Notes under the pieces: generated by a model
What the model was told of the DNA's origin: nothing
Seen by the model: the letters and a program-made list of their open reading frames with translations, nothing else
The model's database searches: none
Shown here: positions 34,830-43,735 of the stretch, in pieces
How the letters are laid out: each line of letters opens with the position of its first letter
Numbering within the stretch: the stretch's first letter is position 1
Program-made: the position numbers and the translations under genes
NCBI GenBank assembly: GCA_025153775.1
Contig: JAOALC010000001.1
Span: 62,001 to 126,000 of the forward strand
DNA length: 64,000 nt
Reading direction: 5' to 3'
From: SAR92 clade bacterium H231
GTDB taxonomy: Bacteria > Pseudomonadota > Gammaproteobacteria > Pseudomonadales > Porticoccaceae

Positions 34830-35414
34830 ATGACCCAAATTTCTAAAAAAGATCGGCAGGAACTCCCGGCTCTCGCACCAATGCTGGATATGGTAGAGGC
34901 CGGCATGGGCTTTGTGCCCAATAGCATGCTGACCATGGCTCACTGGCCGGAACTACTGGGCGCCTTTGGTGGGCTGGGTGCGACCATACTGCAAACCGGC
35001 GACATTGAGCCTGAGCTTAAACAGCTGATTGCGCTGGTAAGCAGCCGCGCCAGTGGCTGTAACTACTGTCAGGCCCATACCTCCAACTCGGCCCATCGCG
35101 CTGGTGCCGCCGAAGCAAAAATCGCCGCCGCTTTTGAGTTTGAACAGTCGCCCCTGTTTAGCGACAGAGAGCGCGTCGCCCTGCGCTTTGGCTGGCATGC
35201 AGCAATGCAGCCCAATGCCACAGAGCCCAGTGATTTTGCAGCGTTAAAACAATTCTTCTCCGAGCGAGAAGTCGTAGAAATAGTGGCGGTGGTATCTCTA
35301 TTTGGGTTTTTAAATCGCTGGAACGATACCATGGCCACTGAACTGGAGCCCCAGGCCGCTGAGTTTGGCAATAGGGCTCTGGCTGAGTCTGGCTGGAATC
35401 GCGGCAAGCATTAG
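34830..35414 (+). CDS. Carboxymuconolactone-decarboxylase/AhpD-like protein
   Basis: The 194-residue all-helical protein has the AhpD motif with two cysteines and a histidine (SGCNYCQAHTSNSA), which in AhpD relays electrons to peroxiredoxin. It is of the peroxidase-related type found near MDR genes. It lies 12 bases after the alkenal reductase gene, last in the operon, and points at the convergent CsaA-like gene 11 bases away. A redox role is likely; the partner is unknown. Confidence 0.85.
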   Translation: MTQISKKDRQELPALAPMLDMVEAGMGFVPNSMLTMAHWPELLGAFGGLGATILQTGDIEPELKQLIALVSSRASGCNYCQAHTSNSAHRAGAAEAKIAAAFEFEQSPLFSDRERVALRFGWHAAMQPNATEPSDFAALKQFFSEREVVEIVAVVSLFGFLNRWNDTMATELEPQAAEFGNRALAESGWNRGKH

Positions 35415-35425
35415 CCAATCGCCTA

Positions 35426-35776
35426 TTAGGCCAGCCGGGATCCATTACTGGCCAGCTTATCGGGAATAGCCAATATAATACTGCCATCTGCTTGAGTAAA
35501 ACCTGTCACAAGGCATTCCGACATAATGGGGCCAATCTGTTTCTTGGGAAAATTGACCACTGCGGCGACCTGTTTGCCTATTAATGTCTCTGGATCATAA
35601 TGATGGGTAATCTGTGCAGACGACTTTTTAATACCCAGCCCATCACCAAAGTCGATGCTCATTTTAATGGCGGGTTTCTTTGCCTCTTTAAAAACCTCGG
35701 CGGCGACAATTGTTCCTACTCGAAGGTCTATGCGTTCAAATTCTGCCCAGGTCAGGTCATTAGTAACTTCAGTCAT
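35426..35776 (-). CDS. CsaA-like tRNA-binding protein
   Basis: The 116-residue OB-fold protein has FERIDLRVGTIVAAEVF, AIKMSIDFGDGLGIKKSSAQI, VNFPKKQIGPIMSECLVTGF and ILAIPDKLASNGSRL. This is the full CsaA/YgjH pattern homologous to the tRNA-binding domain of MetRS and PheRS beta. CsaA dimers bind tRNA and have been linked to secretion in Bacillus. It is a single gene here with no evident partner. Confidence 0.9.
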   Translation of the reverse strand: MTEVTNDLTWAEFERIDLRVGTIVAAEVFKEAKKPAIKMSIDFGDGLGIKKSSAQITHHYDPETLIGKQVAAVVNFPKKQIGPIMSECLVTGFTQADGSIILAIPDKLASNGSRLA

Positions 35777-35901
35777 TGTGTAAAGTGCCCCTCGTTTTTA
35801 TAGATCATATTTTTCATTGTGGCCCAGTGCAAGTTGAGCTGTTAGCATGGTCTGGGGTATAGGGTATAAAAATCTCTAAAAAATAATCAGGCGAGATAAA
35901 T

Positions 35902-37359
35902 ATGAAGCGACTTTTTAACGGAAGCATAGCGGCCATTGGGCTTCTAATTGCACTGGTGGTTGTGCGCACCCTGATGCACCAGCCTCCGGCGTCCATCAAT
36001 ACTAACTTGGTTGAAGTTGAACTTAACGAAGCTGCGTTGGCAGAGCGCCTGTCCCAGTCTATTCAATTTCAGACCATATCCTTTCAGTCGCCAGAGCTAA
36101 AAGATCAGTCTCAATTCTCTGCTTTTATAGACTGGGTACATACCAGCTACCCCAGAGTTCATCAAAGCCTCGACTATATTCAGCTCAACGACACCATGCT
36201 CTATCGCTGGCCCGGTTCTGATGCCAGTCTGCAGCCGATTCTTGTTACTGGGCACTACGATGTGGTACCTGTGATTCCAGGCTCTGAGAGCCAGTGGCAG
36301 CAGCCGCCTTTCTCTGGGGCCATAGTGGATGGACTGATCTGGGGTCGCGGGGCGCTGGATGATAAAAGCGGTGTGCTGGGTATTCTTGAAGCTGTGACCT
36401 ATCTATTGGATGCAGGTCATCAGCCTCAAAGAACGGTTTATCTTAGCTTTGGCCATGATGAGGAAATTGGCGGCCGCGAGGGCGCCGCTGCGGTGGCTGC
36501 CTATCTAAAAGATCAGGGGGTCCAGCTTGCCTGGTCCCTGGATGAGGGCTCGTTTATCTTTGATGGCTTGATTGCCGGGGTCGATAGCTTGGTGGCGGCT
36601 ATTAATGTGGCGGAAAAAGGCAGTATTACCCTGGATATTGTGGCGGCCGCTGAGGGCGGGCACTCCTCTATGCCTCCGCAAACCAGTGCGATTACAGATT
36701 TGGCCCGAGCTATCACCCAACTGGAAGAACATCCGGTACCTGGCGGCCTAGAGGGTCTTGCTGCAGATATGTTTGATAAAATCAGCCGCCATATGCCCTT
36801 TGTGCCTAGAGTATTTTTTGCCAATCAATGGTTATTTGGTGGTTTGATCAATGATCAGCTCAGCGGGGCACCGACTACCAATGCCATGCTTCGCACAACC
36901 ACTGCGCCGACCATGCTATCGGGCAGCGTCAAGACCAACGTATTGCCAATCGAAGCTGTGGCTACGGTTAATTTTAGAATTCACCCCAGGGATTCCATGG
37001 ATAGTATAGAGAGCTATGTTACTGACCTAGTGGCCAGTGACAGTATCTCAGTGCACCGCCGTGGCGGGGCAGACGCCTCCGCTGTTTCTGATTGGAAAGC
37101 GCCAGGCTTTGCGATTATTGCCCAGAGTATGCGGGAGATACATGGAGATATTCCCGTGGCGCCGGGCTTAATGATCGCCGCTTCAGACAGCCGACATTAT
37201 GGCAAGGTGGCAGACAATGTCTACAGGTTTAATCCAATCCGGTTGACTCCAGAATTGCTGACAGGATTTCATGGCACCAATGAGAAAATTGCGGTGGCTG
37301 ACTATGCGCAGGGCGTGCGCGGCTATATAAGAATTATTGCCCATGGCACAGCCGAGTAA
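35902..37359 (+). CDS. M20 family peptidase, carboxypeptidase S/PM20D1-like
   Basis: This 485-residue dizinc amidohydrolase has one N-terminal hydrophobic segment (residues ~8-22), so it is membrane-anchored or exported. Metal ligands are seen in VTGHYDVVPV, RGALDDKSGV and SFGHDEEIGGREGAAA; a dimerisation domain with AAEGGHSSMPP follows. The subgroup includes yeast Cps1 and PM20D1, which hydrolyse N-acyl amino acids or dipeptides. The alpha/beta hydrolase gene follows 22 bases later, so the two may act on the same amphiphile (inference). Confidence 0.88.
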   Translation: MKRLFNGSIAAIGLLIALVVVRTLMHQPPASINTNLVEVELNEAALAERLSQSIQFQTISFQSPELKDQSQFSAFIDWVHTSYPRVHQSLDYIQLNDTMLYRWPGSDASLQPILVTGHYDVVPVIPGSESQWQQPPFSGAIVDGLIWGRGALDDKSGVLGILEAVTYLLDAGHQPQRTVYLSFGHDEEIGGREGAAAVAAYLKDQGVQLAWSLDEGSFIFDGLIAGVDSLVAAINVAEKGSITLDIVAAAEGGHSSMPPQTSAITDLARAITQLEEHPVPGGLEGLAADMFDKISRHMPFVPRVFFANQWLFGGLINDQLSGAPTTNAMLRTTTAPTMLSGSVKTNVLPIEAVATVNFRIHPRDSMDSIESYVTDLVASDSISVHRRGGADASAVSDWKAPGFAIIAQSMREIHGDIPVAPGLMIAASDSRHYGKVADNVYRFNPIRLTPELLTGFHGTNEKIAVADYAQGVRGYIRIIAHGTAE

Positions 37360-37380
37360 TTATATTTTGAGATTGCCACA

Positions 37381-38346
37381 ATGAAACTAGCAGCACTGAT
37401 ACTTCTGATTGTTATTTTGGGGCTGGCCATACCCTACGTCGACAAAACCCATGGCTTAAAGTCTATTTCTGCCGCAGATCTTCCAGCTGAGGGAGCCTGG
37501 GCAGCACTGACCGAAGGCAACCTTTACTACCGTTGGTATTTGCCAAATAAGGCCGATAGCAATGGCCAAACCCTGGTGTTGATCCATGGATTTTCCACAC
37601 CGCATTTTGTCTGGGATGGGGCTCGGCAGTTTTTTCTCGATGCTGGGTATAGGGTTCTGGTCTATGACCATTTTGGCCGAGGGTTTTCTGAGCGGCCATC
37701 CACAGATTATGATGCGCAGCTGTATGTTCGGGCCCTGAAAGAGCTTTTGGATTATCAAAATCTCTCCCAGCCTGTCCATCTGGTTGGCTATTCCATGGGC
37801 GGTGCGATTTTGGGTCATTTTGCCCAGATCTATCCAGACAGGGTTAAAACCATGTCGCTAATAGCGCCAGCTGGTTTTATGACCGAGCAACCTGCTACTA
37901 GCAGTTTGGTTAATATCCCGCTAATAGGCGAATGGCTGGGGCATATGTTTGCGGACAATATGCTGGTCAGTGATATTACCGAGACGGAAATGGCCAATAT
38001 AGATGACCCTTTTGCCATTCCTAGAGGGGAGTTTATTATCAAGGTAGGTAAACAGATGCAGTACTCTGGGTTTGTGGAGTCTCTGGTTTCTACCTTGCGG
38101 AACTTCAATCTATTTAACGCCTTAGAGAGCTTTGAACTGGTGGGCAAACTGGGTATTCCAACCCTGGCTATATGGGGCACGGATGATGCAACAGTGCCGT
38201 TTATGGGCAGTGAAAAGTTGCTGGAGGTTATACCTCATACTCAGCTAGTGGTGATTGATGACGGGGGCCATAATATTACCTATATGCAGCCCAGCATTGT
38301 GGGGCCTGCTATTGTAGAGTTTCTCGATCGGAGTGTTGCCGATTAA
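37381..38346 (+). CDS. Alpha/beta hydrolase, membrane-anchored
   Basis: This 321-residue hydrolase has an N-terminal hydrophobic helix (KLAALILLIVILGLAIPYV). The oxyanion motif is LIHGFSTPHFVWDG, the nucleophile is in GYSMGG, and the acid and base lie in AIWGTDDATVPF and DDGGHNITYMQP. It is of the general MhpC/haloalkane-dehalogenase-like fold; the substrate is unknown. It is cotranscribed with the M20 peptidase gene. Confidence 0.85.
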   Translation: MKLAALILLIVILGLAIPYVDKTHGLKSISAADLPAEGAWAALTEGNLYYRWYLPNKADSNGQTLVLIHGFSTPHFVWDGARQFFLDAGYRVLVYDHFGRGFSERPSTDYDAQLYVRALKELLDYQNLSQPVHLVGYSMGGAILGHFAQIYPDRVKTMSLIAPAGFMTEQPATSSLVNIPLIGEWLGHMFADNMLVSDITETEMANIDDPFAIPRGEFIIKVGKQMQYSGFVESLVSTLRNFNLFNALESFELVGKLGIPTLAIWGTDDATVPFMGSEKLLEVIPHTQLVVIDDGGHNITYMQPSIVGPAIVEFLDRSVAD

Positions 38347-38495
38347 CCGCCTTATCCTTGGTGGCCTGCGCGATTAACTCGATCGAGAAAAACAATCTTT
38401 TCCTGCGTATAAAAAGTTCAATCTGTTATTATTCGGCTTTGTTAATTTGCTGAAAATTATTTAGATTTAAACTTCAACTATAAAAAGAGAAAACT

Positions 38496-38879
38496 ATGTT
38501 TAGTCATATTATGATCGGTGCCAATAGCATCGAAGAGTCAAAAAAATTCTACGATGCTATTTTGGGTGAGTTAGGTTACAAACCTGGCATGGTTGATCCC
38601 AAGGGCCGTTGTTTCTATTTCAATGGTGATTCTATTTTTGCTTTGAGCGTACCTATTGATGGTGAGCCAGCCAGCCATGGTAACGGCAGCACCATAGGGT
38701 TTAATGTAACCTCGACAGAGCAGGGCGATGCCTGGCACGCTGCCGGTTTGGCAAATGGCGGTACCACCTGTGAAGATGCGCCAGGAGTGCGTGAGGGCGG
38801 TGCTATGGGCGATATGTATCTAGCTTATCTGCGTGATCCTGCTGGCAATAAGATCTGCGCACTGCTGCGTATGGGCTAA
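38496..38879 (+). CDS. VOC-family (glyoxalase-like) protein
   Basis: The 127-residue single-module VOC protein has FSHIMIGANSIEESKKFYDAILGELGYK and a C-terminal YLAYLRDPAGNKICALL. It fits the small glyoxalase/bleomycin-resistance group. The metal set is partly present (H4 and a Glu/His-poor end), so catalysis is uncertain. The gene is preceded by 149 bases without a gene and an AAAAAGAGAAAA-rich leader. Confidence 0.85.
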   Translation: MFSHIMIGANSIEESKKFYDAILGELGYKPGMVDPKGRCFYFNGDSIFALSVPIDGEPASHGNGSTIGFNVTSTEQGDAWHAAGLANGGTTCEDAPGVREGGAMGDMYLAYLRDPAGNKICALLRMG

Positions 38880-38886
38880 GTTTCCA

Positions 38887-39540
38887 TTGAATAGACTACT
38901 AAGACAGGTTCATAAATATCTGAGCCTCGCAATTTCTATTCAGCTGCTGCTGTGGACTATCTCGGGCATCTATTTCTCGTTTAATGAGATTGGCGATATT
39001 CGGGGTAGCCAGTACCTGGTTGATCAGCCGGTGAGAGATTTTAATATTAGTGGTGCGGTCAATTTGCCTCAGGCTCAGGGCATCAGTTATTTCTATCGCC
39101 TTGATCAATTGCTGATAGAAGCCAAGACGGATGAGGGGGCAAAGTTTTATCAGGCCGATGGCAGCCCTGTTGAAGCTTTGTCAGAGGATCAGGCTCGAGC
39201 TCTGGTGGAGCAGAATACAACCCTTGCTGTTGGGACTGTTAGTCAGATTACCCAGGCAGAAGCTGGTGCAGAATATCGCGGCAGAGCCCTTCCTCTTTAT
39301 AGGGTAGAGGCTAGTGCTGGTGACGAGTTGGTCAATGTGTATGTAAACCCCTATTCAGGGAAAATCGTTGCGGTGCGCTCGGACGCCTGGCGCACCTGGG
39401 ATTTTCTGTGGGGCCTGCATATTATGGATTGGAACGAGAGAGATGACTTTGGTAATGTATTTATTCGTTTCTTCTCTATTCTGGCCCTAATCAGTTCGTT
39501 ATCCGGCATCCTTTTATATTTCAAGATTCGTCGGCGCTAG
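38887..39540 (+). CDS. PepSY-domain membrane protein
   Basis: About 217 residues from the TTG at 38887. Transmembrane segments lie at about 12-30 (LSLAISIQLLLWTISGIYFS) and near the C-terminus (FIRFFSILALISSLSGILLYF), bracketing a periplasmic PepSY-like region. LHIMDWNERDDFGN is typical of PepSY-TM proteins linked to iron or flavin reduction. No ATG exists at the conserved start; NRLLRQVHKYLS fits a family N-terminus right after the TTG. The ribosome-binding site is weak, so the start is uncertain. Confidence 0.75.
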   Translation: MNRLLRQVHKYLSLAISIQLLLWTISGIYFSFNEIGDIRGSQYLVDQPVRDFNISGAVNLPQAQGISYFYRLDQLLIEAKTDEGAKFYQADGSPVEALSEDQARALVEQNTTLAVGTVSQITQAEAGAEYRGRALPLYRVEASAGDELVNVYVNPYSGKIVAVRSDAWRTWDFLWGLHIMDWNERDDFGNVFIRFFSILALISSLSGILLYFKIRRR

Positions 39541-39545
39541 TTACC

Positions 39546-39989
39546 CTAGGGTCGCAACTCCTGCTGCTGTTCAAGAATATTCTCTCTGTAAAAAGGCGGT
39601 ATTGGCATTGACTGCCGGGTTTTAGGATCCACAAATACCTGGGTTAATCCGCCTTTGGCTAACAGGGTCCCGTCGGCATTATTATATAGTTCAAACACCG
39701 CGTCGGCGCTGGATTTACCCAAGCGGCCGTATCCCGCATAGACTGCAATCTCAGAGTCTCCTGCAATTTCATTGAGATAGTCGCAGTGAATATTCACGGT
39801 AAATATCAAACAGGGCGCGGAGAGAGGATCCATAATACTCAGGCCCAGTTGCTCCATATAGGCCCCCAGCACCTCATCGCCAAACACTAGGTAGTTGGCA
39901 AAGTACAGATGCCCCTGAGCGTCCAGATCGCTGTACCTTACTTTGACAATTTCGCTAAAGGGTAGCTGGCTATTGATTGTGGAACCCAA
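39546..39989 (-). CDS. Acyl-CoA thioesterase, 4-hydroxybenzoyl-CoA-thioesterase-like
   Basis: The 147-residue hot-dog-fold protein has VRYSDLDAQGHLYFANYLVFGDEV with the catalytic Asp of the 4HBT/YbgC group, and a beta-rich C-terminal half. A TTG at 39989 is preferred because AGGAG lies 8 bases upstream and the protein then starts just before the fold; frames running further upstream lack a site. It cleaves acyl- or aryl-CoA thioesters. It is convergent with the PepSY gene and divergent from the alpha-galactosidase gene. Confidence 0.8.
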   Translation of the reverse strand: MGSTINSQLPFSEIVKVRYSDLDAQGHLYFANYLVFGDEVLGAYMEQLGLSIMDPLSAPCLIFTVNIHCDYLNEIAGDSEIAVYAGYGRLGKSSADAVFELYNNADGTLLAKGGLTQVFVDPKTRQSMPIPPFYRENILEQQQELRP

Positions 39990-40122
39990 AATAACAACTC
40001 CTGTTATAGTTTGATTTACACCAGTATGATTAATAATATCTGGTCCTAGGCCCGGATAGTACGGCATTATGAATGGGCACCTAAGCCCAAGTAAAGCAGC
40101 AGAACAATAAGAAGATTGCCCT

Positions 40123-42255
40123 ATGTCAGCAGCCGCAACGCCTTTCTATACAGTCCATAGTCGACACAGCAGTTTAGTGTTGGACTGCGGCAGCAATGGT
40201 CCGGCTATAGTCTACTGGGGGGTGCGCCTAGACCAGGGCACCAGTCCGGAAATGCTGGCACTGCTGGCAACCCAACAAGAGGCGCCGGCCTGCCAACCTC
40301 AGGAGGCACCCATTTCCCTGTCACCAGAAATAGGTGCTGGCTTTCAGGGCAATCCGGGCATTCAGGTACATCGAGGGGGCACAGGTTGGGCGGTCAGTGC
40401 GCAGATTACCTCAGTAACCCAAGATAGCGATACCCATCTGACTATTGTATCTGTCTGTGAGGGCACTCAGATTCGCGTTACCCATAGAATTGGCCTTGAT
40501 GCTGACAGCGATCTGTTAACTGCTAGCACAGAGCTGTGCAATCTGGGTGATAGCCGTCTATGGGTAGAGCAATGCAATGCGCCCAGTATCCCTGTGCCTG
40601 TGCACTACAATAAAATTCTTGGTTTTCAGGGCCGCTGGGCCAAGGAATTTCAGCTTCAGCCGGTGGACCGATTTATGGGCACCTATCTGCGGGAAAACCG
40701 ATCTGGGCGAACCTCCCATGATTCATTTCCCGGTGTCATTATTCATACTGAGCAGACCAGCGAGAGTGTCGGCGCTGCCTATGGGCTGCATCTGGGTTGG
40801 AGTGGCAATCATCATCTTCGTGTTGAAGAGCAGTTTACCGGTCGTGCCTATGCCCAGTTGGGGGAGCTATTTTTTCCCGGTGAGCTGAGTCTTGAACCCA
40901 GCCAATCCTATTGCTCGCCGGTGCTCTATGGCGCCAGTACTAATAATGGATTATCAGAGTTATCCGGCTGCTTTCATCGCTATATCCGCTCCCATCTGAC
41001 CGCTAGCCGTATGGCGGGTAAGGCCAAGCCGGTGCACTTTAATACCTGGGAGGCCATGTATTTTGACCTATCGCTGGAACGGCTTCAGGCTCTGGCGGAC
41101 AGTGCCGCGGAACTGGGTGTAGAGCGTTTTGTGCTGGATGATGGCTGGTTTAAAAACCGCAAATCTGACCGCGCTGGGCTGGGGGACTGGACTGTGGATG
41201 AGACAGTTTTTCCCGATGGATTAGGGCCACTAATTGAAACTGTGCAGGCTAGGGGTATGGAGTTTGGCCTGTGGATTGAACCTGAGATGGTAAACCCGGA
41301 TAGCGATCTGTATCGCGCTCATCCGGACTGGATTTTGAGCACGCCACCAGCCCCATTAATTCTATCGAGAAATCAGCTGGTGCTGGATTTAACCAGAGCA
41401 GAGGTTCAGGACTATCTGTTTAACTGCATTGATGGGCTGCTGAGCCAGTACCCCATTGCCTACTTAAAATGGGATATGAATCGGACGATTAATCAGCCCG
41501 GCAATACCGAGGGGCGAGCGGTGACTCATTACCAGACACTGTCCCTTTATCAGTTGCTTGATCGTGTTCGCGCGGCCCATCCACTGGTTGAAATTGAGAG
41601 CTGCTCCTCTGGGGGTGGCCGCGCTGACTTTGGTATTTTAGCTTATACGGATCGTATCTGGCCCTCGGATAGCAATGATGCATTGGATCGACTTGCCATT
41701 CAAAAAGGCTTTTCAATGTTTTTCCCGGCAGAATTTATGGGTGCCCATGTGGGGCCCAAAGACTGTCATATCACTGGGCGCAGTATCAGCATGGCTACTA
41801 GAGCCGGGGTGGCACTGTTTGGGGATATGGGTATTGAGGCCAACTTACTGGATATGGATAAGGACGAAAAAGCCGAATTAACCGCCGCTGTGGTACTGCA
41901 TAAGCAGCACCGTCAATTGATTCACAGCGGCGAGTTGGTGCGGCTGGATACTCAGGATTTTGAGAATAGTTTTGGGATAGTTGCCGAGGATAGAGAGGAG
42001 GCATTATTTTCCTATACGCTGCTAGCAAGCTCGCCCAATACTCATGCTGGTCGTCTGCATTTTTCTGGGCTGAATCCGGATAGGCTCTATACAGTGGATA
42101 TTATCTGGCCCCTAAAGCCGAGCAGTTCATCTCCATCCATTCTGGATAGGATAAATGGCGCAGTCATTAGTGGTGATGCCTTAATCCATGCCGGGCTGCA
42201 GTTGCCGATTATGCAGCCCGAGACATTATTGGTTTTCCATCTTCAGCAGAGCTAG
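40123..42255 (+). CDS. Alpha-galactosidase, glycoside hydrolase family 36
   Basis: The 710-residue enzyme has the GH36 order: N-terminal beta-supersandwich (to ~residue 300), TIM barrel, C-terminal beta domain. The nucleophile is D451 in KWDMNR and the acid-base D516 in WPSDSND; CSSGGGRADFG and FVLDDGWFKNR are family motifs. It removes terminal alpha-galactose from oligosaccharides such as raffinose or galactans. No signal peptide is seen, so its substrate is hydrolysed in the cytoplasm. It converges on the symporter gene with a 4-base overlap and feeds the galactose route encoded further right. Confidence 0.94.
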   Translation: MSAAATPFYTVHSRHSSLVLDCGSNGPAIVYWGVRLDQGTSPEMLALLATQQEAPACQPQEAPISLSPEIGAGFQGNPGIQVHRGGTGWAVSAQITSVTQDSDTHLTIVSVCEGTQIRVTHRIGLDADSDLLTASTELCNLGDSRLWVEQCNAPSIPVPVHYNKILGFQGRWAKEFQLQPVDRFMGTYLRENRSGRTSHDSFPGVIIHTEQTSESVGAAYGLHLGWSGNHHLRVEEQFTGRAYAQLGELFFPGELSLEPSQSYCSPVLYGASTNNGLSELSGCFHRYIRSHLTASRMAGKAKPVHFNTWEAMYFDLSLERLQALADSAAELGVERFVLDDGWFKNRKSDRAGLGDWTVDETVFPDGLGPLIETVQARGMEFGLWIEPEMVNPDSDLYRAHPDWILSTPPAPLILSRNQLVLDLTRAEVQDYLFNCIDGLLSQYPIAYLKWDMNRTINQPGNTEGRAVTHYQTLSLYQLLDRVRAAHPLVEIESCSSGGGRADFGILAYTDRIWPSDSNDALDRLAIQKGFSMFFPAEFMGAHVGPKDCHITGRSISMATRAGVALFGDMGIEANLLDMDKDEKAELTAAVVLHKQHRQLIHSGELVRLDTQDFENSFGIVAEDREEALFSYTLLASSPNTHAGRLHFSGLNPDRLYTVDIIWPLKPSSSSPSILDRINGAVISGDALIHAGLQLPIMQPETLLVFHLQQS

Positions 42256-43682
42256 ACTGCCTGCAAACCAATAAACTCTGCTTTGTTACCCAGCACCAAC
42301 CGGTTAATGGTCAGTGCTAATCCAACACAGATAAAGAAGGTGAAAAACATCATATGAATATAATGCAGCGGCATCCATAGCCAGATAAAACAGGCATACA
42401 TCAGCACACCAAAGATCACTGCCGCAATAGCCGCACGATAGTCCACATTCTTAAAGAGTAGACCCACAGCAAAGCAGGCCAGTATTGGCATACTAATCAG
42501 ACCCCAGAGCTCTTGAAGCAGATTAATAATGCTATCCGATTGGGCATAGACCGGCACCATAGCCACGGCGATCAGCACAAACACCCCTGTAGCTATGCCG
42601 CTGAGTACCCGCACATTAGGTTTTTCATCAATATAGCGCTCGTGCAGATCACAGACATACATGGCCGCGGAACTATTGACCATACTGTTAAAGGAACTCA
42701 GCACTGCGGCTGCAATAGCAGCGGCAAATACTCCAGATAGCCAGCTTGGTAGCAAATCACCCACAATGCGCCCGTAGGCCTGATCGCCAATATCACCGTA
42801 GAGTTTAAAGGCAACAATACCTGGGATAACCACCATAGAAGGAATAAAGATCACCCGGATAAAGGCTGCGGCATACACACCTTTCTGAGCCTCTTTTACT
42901 GTGGGTGCCGCCATGGCACGCTGGGTAATAGTTTGATTGGTACTCCAGTAAAAAATCTGGATTAGGAACATACCGGTTAATAATGTATGCCAGGGCACTG
43001 GCGAGTCGCTATCGCCAATCAGTGTCAGGCGCTCGGCCGGAATACCGCTGAGATCAAAGTCTATAGCCATCAGCGATAACACCACTACTAGAAGCCCCAT
43101 TAGCAGCACCAGCACACCACCGTAGGTGTCGGACACAGCCACAGCGCGCAACCCACCCAGTACTGAATAGGCCGCGCCCACCAGTGCAAAGGCAATGGCG
43201 ATGGTTATTAGATCCGCATCAATACCAGTCATGGAGATCATAAATAGCGCGCCGGTATAAATCACCGCAGGCTGAAAGACAAACACATTGATAAACAGGA
43301 ACATGGTGGAGACCAGCGCCCGCACATGCTTACTGTCATATCGCCGCTCAAGAAGCTCAGTGGTCGTAGTGCAATTATTACGGTAGTACACCGGAAGAAA
43401 AACCTTAGCCAATACCATCAGGCCTACAAAGCCTGCCAGCTCCCAAAGAGCTAGCAACAGCATTTGATTGCCATTCATGCCCACCAGCTGGTCGGTACTG
43501 AGGTTGGTCAGAGTAATGGAGCCTGCGACAAACACCCAGGTCAGGCCGCCGCCGGCGAGAAAGTACTCTTTGTTGGAGTCTGTTGAATGTCGATTTTCAC
43601 CGCGACATTTAATGTAGGTGATCAGTGCAATAGCACCTAGGACAAAACAGAATACGGCTAGTTGAATGGCTTGCTCGCTCAA
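42252..43682 (-). CDS. Sodium/solute symporter (SSS family), probably sugar
   Basis: This 476-residue inner-membrane protein has 12-13 hydrophobic segments. LAGGGLTWVFVAGSITLTNLSTDQLVGMNG carries the SSS start. Motifs resemble Vibrio SglT, with GGLRAVAVSDTYGG and SSFNSMVNSSAAMYVCD. The substrate is likely galactose or a small galactoside given the neighbouring GH42, GH36 and galactose-oxidation genes (inference). The beta-galactosidase gene lies 53 bases upstream on the same strand. Confidence 0.9.
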   Translation of the reverse strand: MSEQAIQLAVFCFVLGAIALITYIKCRGENRHSTDSNKEYFLAGGGLTWVFVAGSITLTNLSTDQLVGMNGNQMLLLALWELAGFVGLMVLAKVFLPVYYRNNCTTTTELLERRYDSKHVRALVSTMFLFINVFVFQPAVIYTGALFMISMTGIDADLITIAIAFALVGAAYSVLGGLRAVAVSDTYGGVLVLLMGLLVVVLSLMAIDFDLSGIPAERLTLIGDSDSPVPWHTLLTGMFLIQIFYWSTNQTITQRAMAAPTVKEAQKGVYAAAFIRVIFIPSMVVIPGIVAFKLYGDIGDQAYGRIVGDLLPSWLSGVFAAAIAAAVLSSFNSMVNSSAAMYVCDLHERYIDEKPNVRVLSGIATGVFVLIAVAMVPVYAQSDSIINLLQELWGLISMPILACFAVGLLFKNVDYRAAIAAVIFGVLMYACFIWLWMPLHYIHMMFFTFFICVGLALTINRLVLGNKAEFIGLQAV

Positions 43683-43735
43683 GGGAGACTCCTATTTATT
43701 ATTGTTAGTATTTTGGGTCAGTTAGCAGTGGCCAT

